This document shows positions 42,521-51,349 of a DNA stretch of 64,000 bases, piece by piece. The notes beneath the pieces were generated by a model that was not told the DNA's origin, made no database searches, and was given only the letters and a program-made list of their open reading frames with translations. The number at the start of each line of letters is the position of its first letter. The first letter of the stretch is position 1. The translations under genes were made by a program, and so were the position numbers. Source of the DNA: Lachnospiraceae bacterium (GTDB taxonomy: Bacteria > Bacillota > Clostridia > Lachnospirales > Lachnospiraceae); the NCBI GenBank assembly GCA_015056815.1, contig SVFN01000019.1, positions 23,805-87,804 of the forward strand, written 5' to 3'.

Positions 42521-42961
42521 ATGGAATTATCGAATTTAAGACCCGCTGAAGGTTCAAAGCATAGTGGGAATTTTAGAAGAGGTCGTGGACACGGTTCAGG
42601 TAATGGTAAGACAGCCGGTAAGGGACATAAAGGTCAGAAGGCACGTTCAGGAGCACCCAGAATCGGTTTCGAAGGTGGTCAGATGCCTTTATACAGACGT
42701 ATCCCGAAGAGAGGCTTTAAAAATCGCAATTCTTTAGAGATCGTTGCAATTAATTTATCTGCTTTAGAAAGATTTGAGGACGGAACAACCGTAGACGTTG
42801 AGAAGTTATTAGAGTCAGGCGTTATCAAAAATCCGCGCGACGGCGTAAAGATTCTTGGAAACGGAGAATTAACTAAGAAACTCGATGTGAAGGTAAATGC
42901 GTTCAGTGCATCTGCAAAAGAAAAGATCGAGGCTCTTGGTGGAACAGCAGAGGTGATCTAA
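42521..42961 (+). CDS. rplO: Ribosomal protein L15
   Basis: Late-assembly large-subunit protein. 146 residues from the ATG at 42521 (AAGGAGGTGTCAC upstream); [15 protein letters not shown] and the glycine-rich [20 protein letters not shown]. The stop overlaps the secY ATG by one base. Confidence 0.98.
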   Translation: MELSNLRPAEGSKHSGNFRRGRGHGSGNGKTAGKGHKGQKARSGAPRIGFEGGQMPLYRRIPKRGFKNRNSLEIVAINLSALERFEDGTTVDVEKLLESGVIKNPRDGVKILGNGELTKKLDVKVNAFSASAKEKIEALGGTAEVI

Positions 42962-44277
42962 TGTTAACGACCTTAAAAAATGCTTTTAAATCGAAGGATA
43001 TCCGCAACAGGATCCTTTTTACACTGGCTATGTTAGTTGTCATCCGTTTAGGATGTCAGCTGCCTGTGCCGGGCGTAAACAGAGAGAGCTTTACTGAGTG
43101 GTATGCAGCACAAACAGGTGATGCGTTTAACTTCTTTAATGCATTTACCGGTGGGTCATTCCTCAATATGTCCATTTTTGCGTTAAATATCACTCCTTAT
43201 ATTACATCTTCCATTATTATGCAGCTTTTAACGATTGCAATCCCGAAACTGGAAGAAATGCAGCGTGACGGCGAGGACGGAAGAAAGAAAATCGCTTCCA
43301 TTACCCGCTACGTGACAGTTGCTCTTGCATTGATTGAAGCATCTGCAATGGCGATCGGTTTTGGAAGAAGCGGTTTGCTACAGCTTGATAATAAGGTATT
43401 AGATTATATCATGATCATTACTGCACTGACTGCGGGTAGTGCGGTTCTGATGTGGATCGGTGAGAGGATTACGGATAAGGGAATCGGAAACGGTATCTCT
43501 ATCGTACTTACCATCAATATTATTTCCCGCGTACCTCAGGATCTGGCTAATCTCTATGAGCAGTTTGTTCAGAATGCAAAGAGTACAGCTTACGGAATTC
43601 TGGCAGCGATCGTGATCATTGCAATTATCCTTGGCATGATCGTTTTGGTTATCGTACTGAATGATGGTACAAGAAAAATTCCGGTTCAGTATGCGAAAAA
43701 ACTTCAGGGAAGAAGAACAATCGGCGGACAGAGCTCTGTGATCCCGTTAAAGATCAATACAGCAGGTGTTATCCCGATCATCTTCGCATCCTCGCTGTTA
43801 CAGTTCCCGATCGTTATCAGTCAGCTGTTTGGCGTTCAGTCAACAGGGGTCTGGGGAGAGATCCTGAACTATATGAATTCAAACTACTGGTGTAATCCCC
43901 AGCGTTTGAAATATACGATCGGTCTTGTTGTTTACATTGTATTGGTAGTATTCTTTGCATACTTCTATACTTCCATTACCTTTAATCCTATGGAAGTATC
44001 CAATAACATTAAGCAGCAGGGCGGATTTATTCCGGGAATCAGACCCGGAAAACCTACGACAGACTACTTACAGGGTATTCTGCGTTATATCATTTTCATC
44101 GGTGCCTGCGGACTGATCCTGGTGGCAGTACTTCCGTTCTTCTTTAACGGTGTATTTAATGCCAACGTTTCATTCGGTGGTACGAGCTTAATCATTATTG
44201 TCAGTGTTATCTTAGAGACAATCAAGCAGGTTGAGTCTTTGATGTTAGTTCGTAATTACAAGGGCTTTTTAAGCTAA
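42961..44277 (+). CDS. secY: Preprotein translocase subunit SecY
   Basis: Channel-forming subunit of the Sec translocon. 438 residues with ten membrane segments; RNRILFTLAMLVVIRLGCQLPVPG at the first segment and a C-terminal loop region KQQGGFIPGIRPGKPT. Start overlaps the rplO stop. The window's large secreted proteins would use this channel. An inverted repeat CATGGGACA/TGTCCCATG (44299-44331) follows, without a T-run. Confidence 0.98.
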   Translation: MLTTLKNAFKSKDIRNRILFTLAMLVVIRLGCQLPVPGVNRESFTEWYAAQTGDAFNFFNAFTGGSFLNMSIFALNITPYITSSIIMQLLTIAIPKLEEMQRDGEDGRKKIASITRYVTVALALIEASAMAIGFGRSGLLQLDNKVLDYIMIITALTAGSAVLMWIGERITDKGIGNGISIVLTINIISRVPQDLANLYEQFVQNAKSTAYGILAAIVIIAIILGMIVLVIVLNDGTRKIPVQYAKKLQGRRTIGGQSSVIPLKINTAGVIPIIFASSLLQFPIVISQLFGVQSTGVWGEILNYMNSNYWCNPQRLKYTIGLVVYIVLVVFFAYFYTSITFNPMEVSNNIKQQGGFIPGIRPGKPTTDYLQGILRYIIFIGACGLILVAVLPFFFNGVFNANVSFGGTSLIIIVSVILETIKQVESLMLVRNYKGFLS

Positions 44278-44427
44278 AGATGATGTATAGATGACAATCA
44301 TGGGACAGACGACTAGACGTTTTGTCCCATGTTGTATTACATGAAAAGGTTACGTTTTATAATATTAACAAAGCACAAAACACATCTATGAGAACGATAG
44401 TTAAGTGTGATAATGGAGGACAATGCA

Positions 44428-45072
44428 ATGAAGATTATCATGTTAGGTGCACCCGGAGCAGGAAAGGGCACACAGGCAAAAATGATCGCTGATAAATACA
44501 GCGTACCCCATGTTTCCACCGGCGATATTTTCCGTGCGAACATCAAGAACGGAACGGAACTTGGTATGGAAGCAAAGAAATATATGGATGCAGGTCAGCT
44601 CGTACCGGATGAACTGACGGTTAAGATCCTGTTGGACAGAGTCGCACAGGATGACTGCAAGAACGGTTATGTATTAGATGGCTTCCCTCGTACCATCCCG
44701 CAGGCAGAAGTGCTTGACAATGCACTGAATGAACTTGGCGATAAGATCGATTATGCGATCAACGTGGATGTTCCGGATGAGAATATTGTCAAGAGAATGG
44801 GCGGAAGACGTGCATGCGTTTCCTGCGGAGCTACCTATCATATCGAACATGTGCCGCCGAAAAAAGAAGGCATTTGTGACAGATGCGGCAGCGAGTTGAT
44901 CTTAAGAGATGATGATAAACCGGAAACGGTTAAAAACCGTTTGAATGTTTATCATGAACAGACACAACCTCTGATCGATTTCTATACAAATAAAGGCATT
45001 TTAAAGACAGTGGATGGAACCGTTGATATGAAAGATGTATTCAGTGCCATTGTCGGAATCTTGGGAGAGTAA
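44428..45072 (+). CDS. adk: Adenylate kinase
   Basis: Interconverts ATP + AMP and 2 ADP. 214 residues from the ATG at 44428 with GGAGGAC upstream. P-loop GAPGAGKGTQAK, NMP-binding DGFPRTIPQAE, and a lid with four zinc-binding cysteines (CVSCGATYH and CDRCG), the form typical of Gram-positive bacteria. Confidence 0.98.
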   Translation: MKIIMLGAPGAGKGTQAKMIADKYSVPHVSTGDIFRANIKNGTELGMEAKKYMDAGQLVPDELTVKILLDRVAQDDCKNGYVLDGFPRTIPQAEVLDNALNELGDKIDYAINVDVPDENIVKRMGGRRACVSCGATYHIEHVPPKKEGICDRCGSELILRDDDKPETVKNRLNVYHEQTQPLIDFYTNKGILKTVDGTVDMKDVFSAIVGILGE

Positions 45073-45076
45073 GACT

Positions 45077-45838
45077 ATGGCTGTATCAATTAAATCTGCC
45101 AGAGAAATAGAACTGATGAGAGAGTCCTGTAAACTTCTTGCAGATGTTTTCTATCACATGGAACAGGCTGTGAAGCCCGGAATTTCCACTTATGAGATCA
45201 ATGAAGTAGGCGATAAACTGATCCGCAAGCATGGATGTATCCCGAATTTTTTAAACTACAATGGCTTTCCGGCGTCTATTTGCGTTTCCGTGAATGATGA
45301 AGTCGTACATGGAATACCGCGTAAGGATCATATTCTGCAGGAAGGTGATATTGTAAGTCTGGACGCCGGACTGATCTATAAAGGATATCACTCGGATATG
45401 GCAAGAACCTTTGGAGTCGGAGAAATATCAGAGGACGCAAAATTGCTGATCGAGCGTACCAGACAGAGCTTCTTTGAAGGGATCAGATATGCAAAGGCTG
45501 GCAATCATTTATATGATATTTCCAATGGTATCGATCATTACATCAAACAATTTGGATATGGGATCGTGATCGATCTTGTTGGGCATGGTATCGGTACAAA
45601 ACTTCATGAGGATCCGCAGATTCCGAACTTTGCACAAAAAAAACGAGGACTGAAACTGTGCGCCGGTATGACTTTGGCCATTGAACCCATGATCAACATG
45701 GGGCGCAGTGATGTGGAGTGGCTGGATGATGACTGGACGGTTGTTACGGAAGACGGGTCATTATCAGCACATTATGAGAATACAGTACTGATCACAGACG
45801 GTGAACCGGAACTGCTGACTTTATATGAAGGATATTGA
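45077..45838 (+). CDS. map: Methionine aminopeptidase, type I
   Basis: Removes initiator methionine from nascent proteins. 253 residues from the ATG four bases after adk, with GGGAGAGT upstream. Metal ligands are visible in SLDAGLIYKGYHSDMART, LVGHGIGTKLHE, LAIEPMIN and YENTVLIT. It lacks the N-terminal zinc-finger extension. Confidence 0.97.
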   Translation: MAVSIKSAREIELMRESCKLLADVFYHMEQAVKPGISTYEINEVGDKLIRKHGCIPNFLNYNGFPASICVSVNDEVVHGIPRKDHILQEGDIVSLDAGLIYKGYHSDMARTFGVGEISEDAKLLIERTRQSFFEGIRYAKAGNHLYDISNGIDHYIKQFGYGIVIDLVGHGIGTKLHEDPQIPNFAQKKRGLKLCAGMTLAIEPMINMGRSDVEWLDDDWTVVTEDGSLSAHYENTVLITDGEPELLTLYEGY

Positions 45839-45893
45839 GAAAACATGATCTGATCAGCGTTTTCCTGAATCGGTTTGTATAAGAGAGGAATTT

Positions 45894-46163
45894 ATGATAG
45901 GAAATCTGGTAAGCTCCAAGGCAGGGCATGATAAAGATAAGCGTTATATTATAATAGAAGAAACGGATGATTTCGTTTATCTGGCCGACGGCAAGACGCG
46001 TACTCTGGAATGTCCTAAGAAAAAACGGAAAAAACATATTCAGCCGATCTATAAATATGATACAAAGGATCTGGCTGAAAGGTTATGCCGTAAAGAAAGC
46101 GTGACAAACGAGGAGATCAAGCGTATCATCAAATTATCATTAGTAAAAGAAACGATGAAATAG
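45894..46163 (+). CDS. KOW-domain (L14e/L6e-like) RNA-binding protein
   Basis: 89 residues. The N-terminal half GNLVSSKAGHDKDKRYIII with LADGKTRTLECPKKKRKKHI is a KOW-like fold similar to archaeal/eukaryotic L14e and to small proteins found at this place in Clostridia. The C-terminal half is helical. It lies between map and infA and is probably a ribosome-associated or translation-linked factor, but its function is not established. GAGAGGAATTT precedes the ATG. Confidence 0.8.
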   Translation: MIGNLVSSKAGHDKDKRYIIIEETDDFVYLADGKTRTLECPKKKRKKHIQPIYKYDTKDLAERLCRKESVTNEEIKRIIKLSLVKETMK

Positions 46164-46193
46164 AAAAACAGAGACTCATAACAGGAGGATTAT

Positions 46194-46412
46194 ATGTCAA
46201 AAGCAGATGTGATTGAAATTGAAGGAACCGTTGTAGAGAAGCTTCCGAATACGATGTTTCAGGTTGAACTGGAAAACGGTCATAAAGTATTGGCTCATAT
46301 CAGTGGCAAGCTTCGTCAGAATTTTATCCGCATCCTTCCGGGAGACAGAGTGACATTAGAACTTTCGCCGTATGATCTGTCGAAAGGCAGGATCATCTGG
46401 AGAGACAAATAA
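46194..46412 (+). CDS. infA: Translation initiation factor IF-1
   Basis: 72 residues, single S1/OB fold: [39 protein letters not shown] and [16 protein letters not shown]. Occupies the A-site during initiation. ACAGGAGGATTAT precedes the ATG. Confidence 0.98.
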   Translation: MSKADVIEIEGTVVEKLPNTMFQVELENGHKVLAHISGKLRQNFIRILPGDRVTLELSPYDLSKGRIIWRDK

Positions 46413-46435
46413 AGACTTGAAAAGATTTTTTTTGG

Positions 46436-46471
46436 AGAGGGGTTGCATTTGCGCCCCTCTTGTGCTATAAT
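46436..46471 (+). promoter_or_regulatory. Promoter for rpmJ-alpha operon inside a hairpin
   Basis: TTGCAT (46443-46448), 17-base spacer, TATAAT (46466-46471). AGAGGGG (46436-46442) and CCCCTCT (46454-46460) form a seven-pair hairpin spanning the -35, so transcription from infA and initiation here may interfere. Confidence 0.7.
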
Positions 46472-46504
46472 TTGAAACGGTCTTTTTTGAAAGGAGGGTT
46501 TGAG

Positions 46505-46618
46505 ATGAAAGTTAGATCATCCGTAAAACCAATTTGCGAAAAGTGCAAAATCATCAAGAGAAAAGGAAAGATCAGAGTAATCTGTGAGAATCCAAAACAC
46601 AAACAGGTTCAGGGTTAA
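46505..46618 (+). CDS. rpmJ: Ribosomal protein L36
   Basis: 37 residues, [20 protein letters not shown] and onward to KHKQVQG. The zinc ligands Cys11, Cys14, Cys27 and His32 are all present, so this is the zinc form. AAAGGAGGGTTTGAG precedes the ATG. Confidence 0.97.
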   Translation: MKVRSSVKPICEKCKIIKRKGKIRVICENPKHKQVQG

Positions 46619-46900
46619 TTCTACTTAACGACCACAGAATAACCGAACTTAAGCGGCTGACAGGATATGTCTCCGTCAGGCATATGCTGATTAAGATAAT
46701 TTTACGTAGTGAGCCTACGCGGAATTACTTATTGATACCGAGAAGTATTGCTATTCGAGTATCGGAAAAACCGGTTTCTTAGCCGGTCGGGTGCTTTTGT
46801 GTTTGCGCCCCAATCAATTAGTAACAGCTCTACGGAGCAAAAAATGGATCTGTTCAGGGAATGAGTTCCTGGCAGACCACAGAAAACGGAGGAATTAAAA
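46619..46900 (+). promoter_or_regulatory. Long structured leader upstream of rpsM
   Basis: 282 bases without a gene, far longer than other spacers in the operon. Visible pairings include CTTAA/TTAAG enclosing CTGAC/GTCAG (about 46647-46695), CGTAG/CTACG (about 46704-46719), GATAC/GTATC (about 46734-46763), ACCGG/CCGGT (about 46769-46786) and nested TCTG.CAGG/CCTG.CAGA just before the ribosome-binding site (about 46848-46876). Probably an autoregulatory site for an alpha-operon protein such as S4; no known class was recognised. Confidence 0.5.
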
Positions 46901-47269
46901 ATGGCTCGTATTGCAGGTGTTGACTTACCTAGAGACAAACGTGTGGAGATCGGTCTTACTTATATCTACGGAATCGGCAGAGCAAGCTCTAACCGTATTC
47001 TGGCAGATGCTAAGGTAAATCCGGATACACGTTGTCGTGACTTAACTGATGAAGAGGTTAAGAGAATCAGTGAAGTGATCGATGAGACACAGGTTGTAGA
47101 AGGTGACCTTCGTCGTGAGATCGCACTGAACATTAAGAGATTACAGGAGATTGGATGCTACAGAGGTATCCGTCACAGAAAAGGACTTCCGGTTCGTGGT
47201 CAGAAGACCAAGACAAACGCAAGAACGCGTAAAGGTCCGAAGAGAACAGTAGCTAATAAGAAGAAATAA
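46901..47269 (+). CDS. rpsM: Ribosomal protein S13
   Basis: 30S head protein contacting the P-site tRNA and the large subunit. 122 residues, [20 protein letters not shown] and the basic tail [33 protein letters not shown] precedes the ATG. Confidence 0.98.
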   Translation: MARIAGVDLPRDKRVEIGLTYIYGIGRASSNRILADAKVNPDTRCRDLTDEEVKRISEVIDETQVVEGDLRREIALNIKRLQEIGCYRGIRHRKGLPVRGQKTKTNARTRKGPKRTVANKKK

Positions 47270-47346
47270 GTACAGGTAAACTAAGGAAGTGTTAAGAAAA
47301 TTCTTGCAGTTCCGGCGCATATTAAAGAAAGTAGGTTAGTTTAATT

Positions 47347-47745
47347 ATGGCTAAGAAAGTAGCAGCTAAAAAAGTTACAAAAAAGCGTGTAAAGAAAAAC
47401 GTTGAACGGGGACAGGCACATATTCAGTCATCTTTCAATAATACGATCGTTACATTGACAGATACGGAAGGAAATGCACTTAGCTGGGCTAGTGCAGGTG
47501 GTCTTGGCTTTAGAGGTTCAAAGAAATCTACTCCATATGCAGCACAGATGGCAGCTGAAACAGCGACAAAGGCAGCATTGATTCATGGATTAAAGACAGT
47601 AGATGTATTTGTAAAAGGACCGGGCTCAGGACGTGAGGCAGCAATTCGTGCGCTTCAGGCATGCGGACTGGAAGTAACCAGCATCAGGGACGTAACACCG
47701 GTACCTCATAACGGATGCCGCCCGCCGAAACGTCGTCGTGTGTAA
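47347..47745 (+). CDS. rpsK: Ribosomal protein S11
   Basis: 30S platform protein. 132 residues with a lysine-rich N-terminus, then [18 protein letters not shown] and the C-terminal [18 protein letters not shown]. The ribosome-binding site is weak (GAAAGTAGGTTAG). Confidence 0.98.
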   Translation: MAKKVAAKKVTKKRVKKNVERGQAHIQSSFNNTIVTLTDTEGNALSWASAGGLGFRGSKKSTPYAAQMAAETATKAALIHGLKTVDVFVKGPGSGREAAIRALQACGLEVTSIRDVTPVPHNGCRPPKRRRV

Positions 47746-47841
47746 TCGTTGTTTTCCTGAGAGAAAATAGAGTGTTAAAAACAATCGTTGGAAGAAAGCA
47801 AAGGAAATTGCTGTAAACAACAAAATTAGGAGGAAATTAGA

Positions 47842-48435
47842 ATGGCAGTAAACAGAGTTCCTGTTTTAAAAAGATGCAGATCCCTTGGCTTAGAGCCGAG
47901 TTACTTAGGTTATGACAAGAAATCTAACCGTACCTTAAACAGAGCCAGCAGAAAGATGAGTGAGTATGGTCTTCAGTTAAGAGAGAAACAGAAAGCAAAA
48001 TTCATCTATGGCGTATTGGAGAAACCTTTCAGAAACTACTATGAGAAGGCAGATCGTATGAAAGGTATGACAGGTTCCAACCTGATGATCCTTCTCGAGA
48101 GAAGATTAGACAATGTGATCTTCCGTCTTGGCTTCGCAAGAACCAGAAGAGAAGCAAGACAGGTTGTGGATCATAAGCATGTACTTGTAAACGGCAAGTG
48201 CGTAAACATTCCTTCCTATCTGATCAAAGCAGGTGACGTGATCGAGATCAGAGAGAAATCCAAGAGCCTTCAGAGATACAAAGATATCGTTGAGGTGACC
48301 GGAGGAAGACTGGTTCCGGAATGGCTGGATCAGGATTTAGAGAATTTAAAAGGAACTGTAAAAGAGCTTCCTACAAGAGATGTCATCGATGTTCCGGTAG
48401 ATGAGATGCTTATCGTCGAGTTATATTCTAAATAA
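47842..48435 (+). CDS. rpsD: Ribosomal protein S4
   Basis: Primary 16S rRNA-binding protein and in Bacillus a translational self-repressor. 197 residues; the S4 RNA-binding fold contains [20 protein letters not shown] and [17 protein letters not shown]. The usual zinc-binding cysteines near the N-terminus are absent apart from one. TTAGGAGGAAATTAG precedes the ATG; a 96-base spacer precedes the gene. Confidence 0.98.
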   Translation: MAVNRVPVLKRCRSLGLEPSYLGYDKKSNRTLNRASRKMSEYGLQLREKQKAKFIYGVLEKPFRNYYEKADRMKGMTGSNLMILLERRLDNVIFRLGFARTRREARQVVDHKHVLVNGKCVNIPSYLIKAGDVIEIREKSKSLQRYKDIVEVTGGRLVPEWLDQDLENLKGTVKELPTRDVIDVPVDEMLIVELYSK

Positions 48436-48462
48436 TCAGGACGGGTAACATAGAAACGGCAA

Positions 48463-48493
48463 ACAGTCATCCGACAAAGCGTCGGATGGCTGT
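48463..48493 (+). repeat. Strong hairpin between rpsD and rpoA
   Basis: Thirteen pairs with one G-T wobble (48463-48475 with 48481-48493), AAAGC loop. It is not followed by a T-run, so it may reduce rpoA read-through or be a processing site. Confidence 0.6.
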
Positions 48494-48520
48494 AATGATA
48501 ATTGTAAGGAGGGTATTACA

Positions 48521-49480
48521 GTGTTTGATTTTGAAAGACCTAACATTGAAGTTGTTGAAATCTCCGAAGACAAGAAATATGGTAGATTTGTTGTAGAGCC
48601 GTTGGAGAGAGGGTATGGCATCACACTTGGCAATTCATTAAGAAGAATCATGCTTTCATCCCTTCCGGGAGCTGCTGTTAGCCAGGTTAAGATTGAAGGT
48701 GTGCTTCACGAGTTCAGTTCGATCGCGGGAGTAAAGGAAGATGTGACTGAGATCGTTATGAATTTAAAGAGTCTTGCGATCCGCAATAGCAGCACGACAA
48801 ATGAGCCTAAAACTGCATATATTGAATTTGAAGGCGAAGGTGTGGTAAGAGCATCGGATATCCAGGTGGATCAGGATATTGAGATCATCAATAAGGATCA
48901 GGTCATCGCTACCTTAAGCGGCGGCAAAGACAGCAAATTGTTTATGGAACTGACCATTACAAAGGGCAGAGGATATGTAAGCGCCGACAAGAACAAATCG
49001 GATGATTTACCGATTGGCGTGATTTCCGTAGATTCCATTTATACACCGATAGAGAGAGTGAACCTTACTGTAGAAAATACCCGTGTAGGCCAGGTTACCG
49101 ATTACGATAAGCTTACATTAGATGTTTATACAAACGGAACATTAGCTCCCGATGAGGGTGTCAGCCTCGCAGCAAAAGTTCTGAGCGAGCATTTGGGACT
49201 GTTTGTGGATCTGTCTGAAAATGCTAAGAACGCAGAGGTTATGATCGATAAAGAAGAGAGCGGTAAAGAAAAAGTGCTTGAGATGAGCATTGATGAATTG
49301 GAGCTTTCTGTTCGTTCTTACAACTGTCTGAAGCGTGCAGGTATTAATACGGTTGAAGAATTAACTAACAGAACTTCCGAAGATATGATGAAAGTCCGTA
49401 ATCTTGGACGTAAATCATTAGAGGAAGTGCTGCAGAAATTAAAAGAACTCGGTCTGGAGTTGAATCCCAGCGAGGAATAA
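48521..49480 (+). CDS. rpoA: RNA polymerase alpha subunit
   Basis: Assembles RNA polymerase and contacts activators and UP elements. 319 residues with a GTG start (AAGGAGGGTATTACA upstream). The N-terminal dimerisation domain has [20 protein letters not shown]; the C-terminal domain has [20 protein letters not shown] and [11 protein letters not shown]. Confidence 0.98.
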   Translation: MFDFERPNIEVVEISEDKKYGRFVVEPLERGYGITLGNSLRRIMLSSLPGAAVSQVKIEGVLHEFSSIAGVKEDVTEIVMNLKSLAIRNSSTTNEPKTAYIEFEGEGVVRASDIQVDQDIEIINKDQVIATLSGGKDSKLFMELTITKGRGYVSADKNKSDDLPIGVISVDSIYTPIERVNLTVENTRVGQVTDYDKLTLDVYTNGTLAPDEGVSLAAKVLSEHLGLFVDLSENAKNAEVMIDKEESGKEKVLEMSIDELELSVRSYNCLKRAGINTVEELTNRTSEDMMKVRNLGRKSLEEVLQKLKELGLELNPSEE

Positions 49481-49645
49481 TCAGATTATGATTCACACAT
49501 GGTGTGAACTGTAATATATGGGTGGCAGGCAGAATAAGACCAAAGAGCATTTGCCTGTGGATTCCAAAGTGGCAAACAATAATCACATTCGGTATGTAAG
49601 TCCAAAGAGCGAAGCCGGATGGTACCATGAATGGAGGATTTTAAA

Positions 49646-50182
49646 ATGGCAAAGTACAGAAAACTTGGCAGAACATCATCACAGAGAAAAGCATTACTTA
49701 GAAATCAGGTAACGAATCTGTTATATCACGGCAAGATCGTTACAACTGAGGCAAAAGCGAAAGAAGTAAAGAAGATCGCAGAAGGTCTGATCGCTTTAGC
49801 TGTTAAGGAAAAAGATAACTTTGAGACAGTTACGATCACCGCTAAGGTTGCCCGTAAAGATGCAGACGGCAAGAGAGTAAAAGAAGTCGTAGACGGCAAG
49901 AAGAAAACTGTTTATGATGAAGTTGAGAAAGAGATCAAGAAAGATCTTCCGAGCAGACTTCATGCAAGACATCAGATGCTCAAAGTATTATATCCTGTTA
50001 CCGAAGTTCCGAAAGAGAACAAAGGTAAGAAGAGAAATACCAAGGAAGTTGATCTGGTAGCAAAATTATTCGATGAGATCGCTCCGAAGTATGTTGACCG
50101 CAACGGTGGTTACACAAGAATCGTTAAGATCGGCCAGCGTAAAGGTGATGGTGCTTTAGAGGTGCTGTTAGAGTTAGTATAA
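49646..50182 (+). CDS. rplQ: Ribosomal protein L17, extended form
   Basis: Large-subunit protein near the tunnel exit. 178 residues from the ATG at 49646 (GGAGGATTTTAAA upstream), against about 115-130 in most bacteria. The conserved MAKYRKLGRTSSQRKALLRN and the ending YVDRNGGYTRIVKIGQRKGD flank a lysine-rich insertion of about 60 residues (VARKDADGKRVKEVVDGKKK onward). Ends the alpha operon at a strong terminator. Confidence 0.96.
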   Translation: MAKYRKLGRTSSQRKALLRNQVTNLLYHGKIVTTEAKAKEVKKIAEGLIALAVKEKDNFETVTITAKVARKDADGKRVKEVVDGKKKTVYDEVEKEIKKDLPSRLHARHQMLKVLYPVTEVPKENKGKKRNTKEVDLVAKLFDEIAPKYVDRNGGYTRIVKIGQRKGDGALEVLLELV

Positions 50183-50190
50183 AAATAATC

Positions 50191-50220
50191 AAGCCTACGG
50201 TTTATGCCGTAGGCTTTTTT
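50191..50220 (+). terminator. Terminator after rplQ
   Basis: AAGCCTACGG (50191-50200) pairs with CCGTAGGCTT (50207-50216), six-base loop, then six Ts. Confidence 0.93.
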
Positions 50221-50263
50221 CAAAGCCTTCCCCGGAAGGAAGGTGTCAGTGGGCGAGGGAAAA

Positions 50264-51241
50264 ATGAAAAAAAGAATACCAATTCATCGATTCATCCTGC
50301 TGCTGTGTCTTATAGGAATCGTTTTGATCTGTGCTCTGCTACAAACAGTCGGTACGCCTTACGAAACAGAAAAACATCCCATGGAAACAGTAAAGGGGGA
50401 AGAACAGAACAGCGAAACGAAGAAAGAAACAGGTTATGGTCAGGATGAGACAGACGAAAACGATGGAAGTGCAGAAGAACAGAAACAGATATCGGTATCT
50501 GCAAACCAGTCTGACCTAAATTCAAATACAGGTATCAGGGAAAATGAGAATATAGTCAGTGAACAATCGCAGGAAGTACAGGATAATCGGTCTGAAGCGA
50601 ACCGGGAAGAACACTTTGCCCTCACGCATATACCGGCACAGGATAGAGTCGTTTATCAGGAAGGCTTTTATTATGAGTCACTTACCGATGCGTTAAAAGA
50701 GCGTATCAACGGCTTATCTTATAAAGCGGACTGCACTGTGCCGTACGAGGAGCTGCGCTATGTAGCTGTAAAATTCTACGACTTTGATAATACAGAACAG
50801 ATCGGCGAGATCGTATGCAACAAAATGATCGCGCAGGATCTGATAGAAATATTTTACGAATTGTATCAGAATCAATATCAGATCGATAAGATCCGACTGG
50901 TGGATGAATACGATGCAGATGATGATCGTTCCTGTGCAGACAATAATACCTCCTGTTTTAACTACAGGACTGTTCCGGGCAAGACGAAATTGTCCAATCA
51001 TGCAAGGGGTCTGGCAATCGATATCAACCCTTTTCAGAATCCGTATATCACATATCCGGACGGACAGGTACATATTTCGCCAAAAGGGAGTGAAGCGTAT
51101 GCCGAAAGAAGCGTGAAACTTCCCCATATGATCCATGAAGAAGATTTATGCTATCAACTGTTTACAAAACACGGGTTTGAATGGGGAGGACACTGGAAAA
51201 GTGTAAAAGACTACCAGCATTTTGAGAAAAACTTGCAATGA
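50264..51241 (+). CDS. Membrane-anchored M15-family peptidase (cell-wall endopeptidase/carboxypeptidase)
   Basis: Likely cleaves peptidoglycan peptides outside the membrane. 325 residues from the ATG at 50264 (GGGCGAGGG upstream). An N-terminal signal anchor (HRFILLLCLIGIVLICALL) is followed by a disordered Glu/Gln/Asn/Ser-rich stretch (about 35-120) and the catalytic domain. Zinc ligands are the His and Asp of SNHARGLAIDI and the His of a WKSVKDYQHFE segment next to GGHW. Two extra cysteines (CADNNTSC) may form a disulfide. It resembles the M15 subfamily containing CwlK and phage L-alanyl-D-glutamate endopeptidases. It sits between rplQ and the ECF genes, where many Firmicutes have nothing. 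Confidence 0.87.
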   Translation: MKKRIPIHRFILLLCLIGIVLICALLQTVGTPYETEKHPMETVKGEEQNSETKKETGYGQDETDENDGSAEEQKQISVSANQSDLNSNTGIRENENIVSEQSQEVQDNRSEANREEHFALTHIPAQDRVVYQEGFYYESLTDALKERINGLSYKADCTVPYEELRYVAVKFYDFDNTEQIGEIVCNKMIAQDLIEIFYELYQNQYQIDKIRLVDEYDADDDRSCADNNTSCFNYRTVPGKTKLSNHARGLAIDINPFQNPYITYPDGQVHISPKGSEAYAERSVKLPHMIHEEDLCYQLFTKHGFEWGGHWKSVKDYQHFEKNLQ

Positions 51242-51349
51242 TCATAAAAATCACGTACAATAAAGCAATGATATTGTAAACCGAAGGATTCAAAAAGATT
51301 GACAATGCGGAAGACAAAGTATTTTAGAGCATAGATCAGAGTAAAAGAT

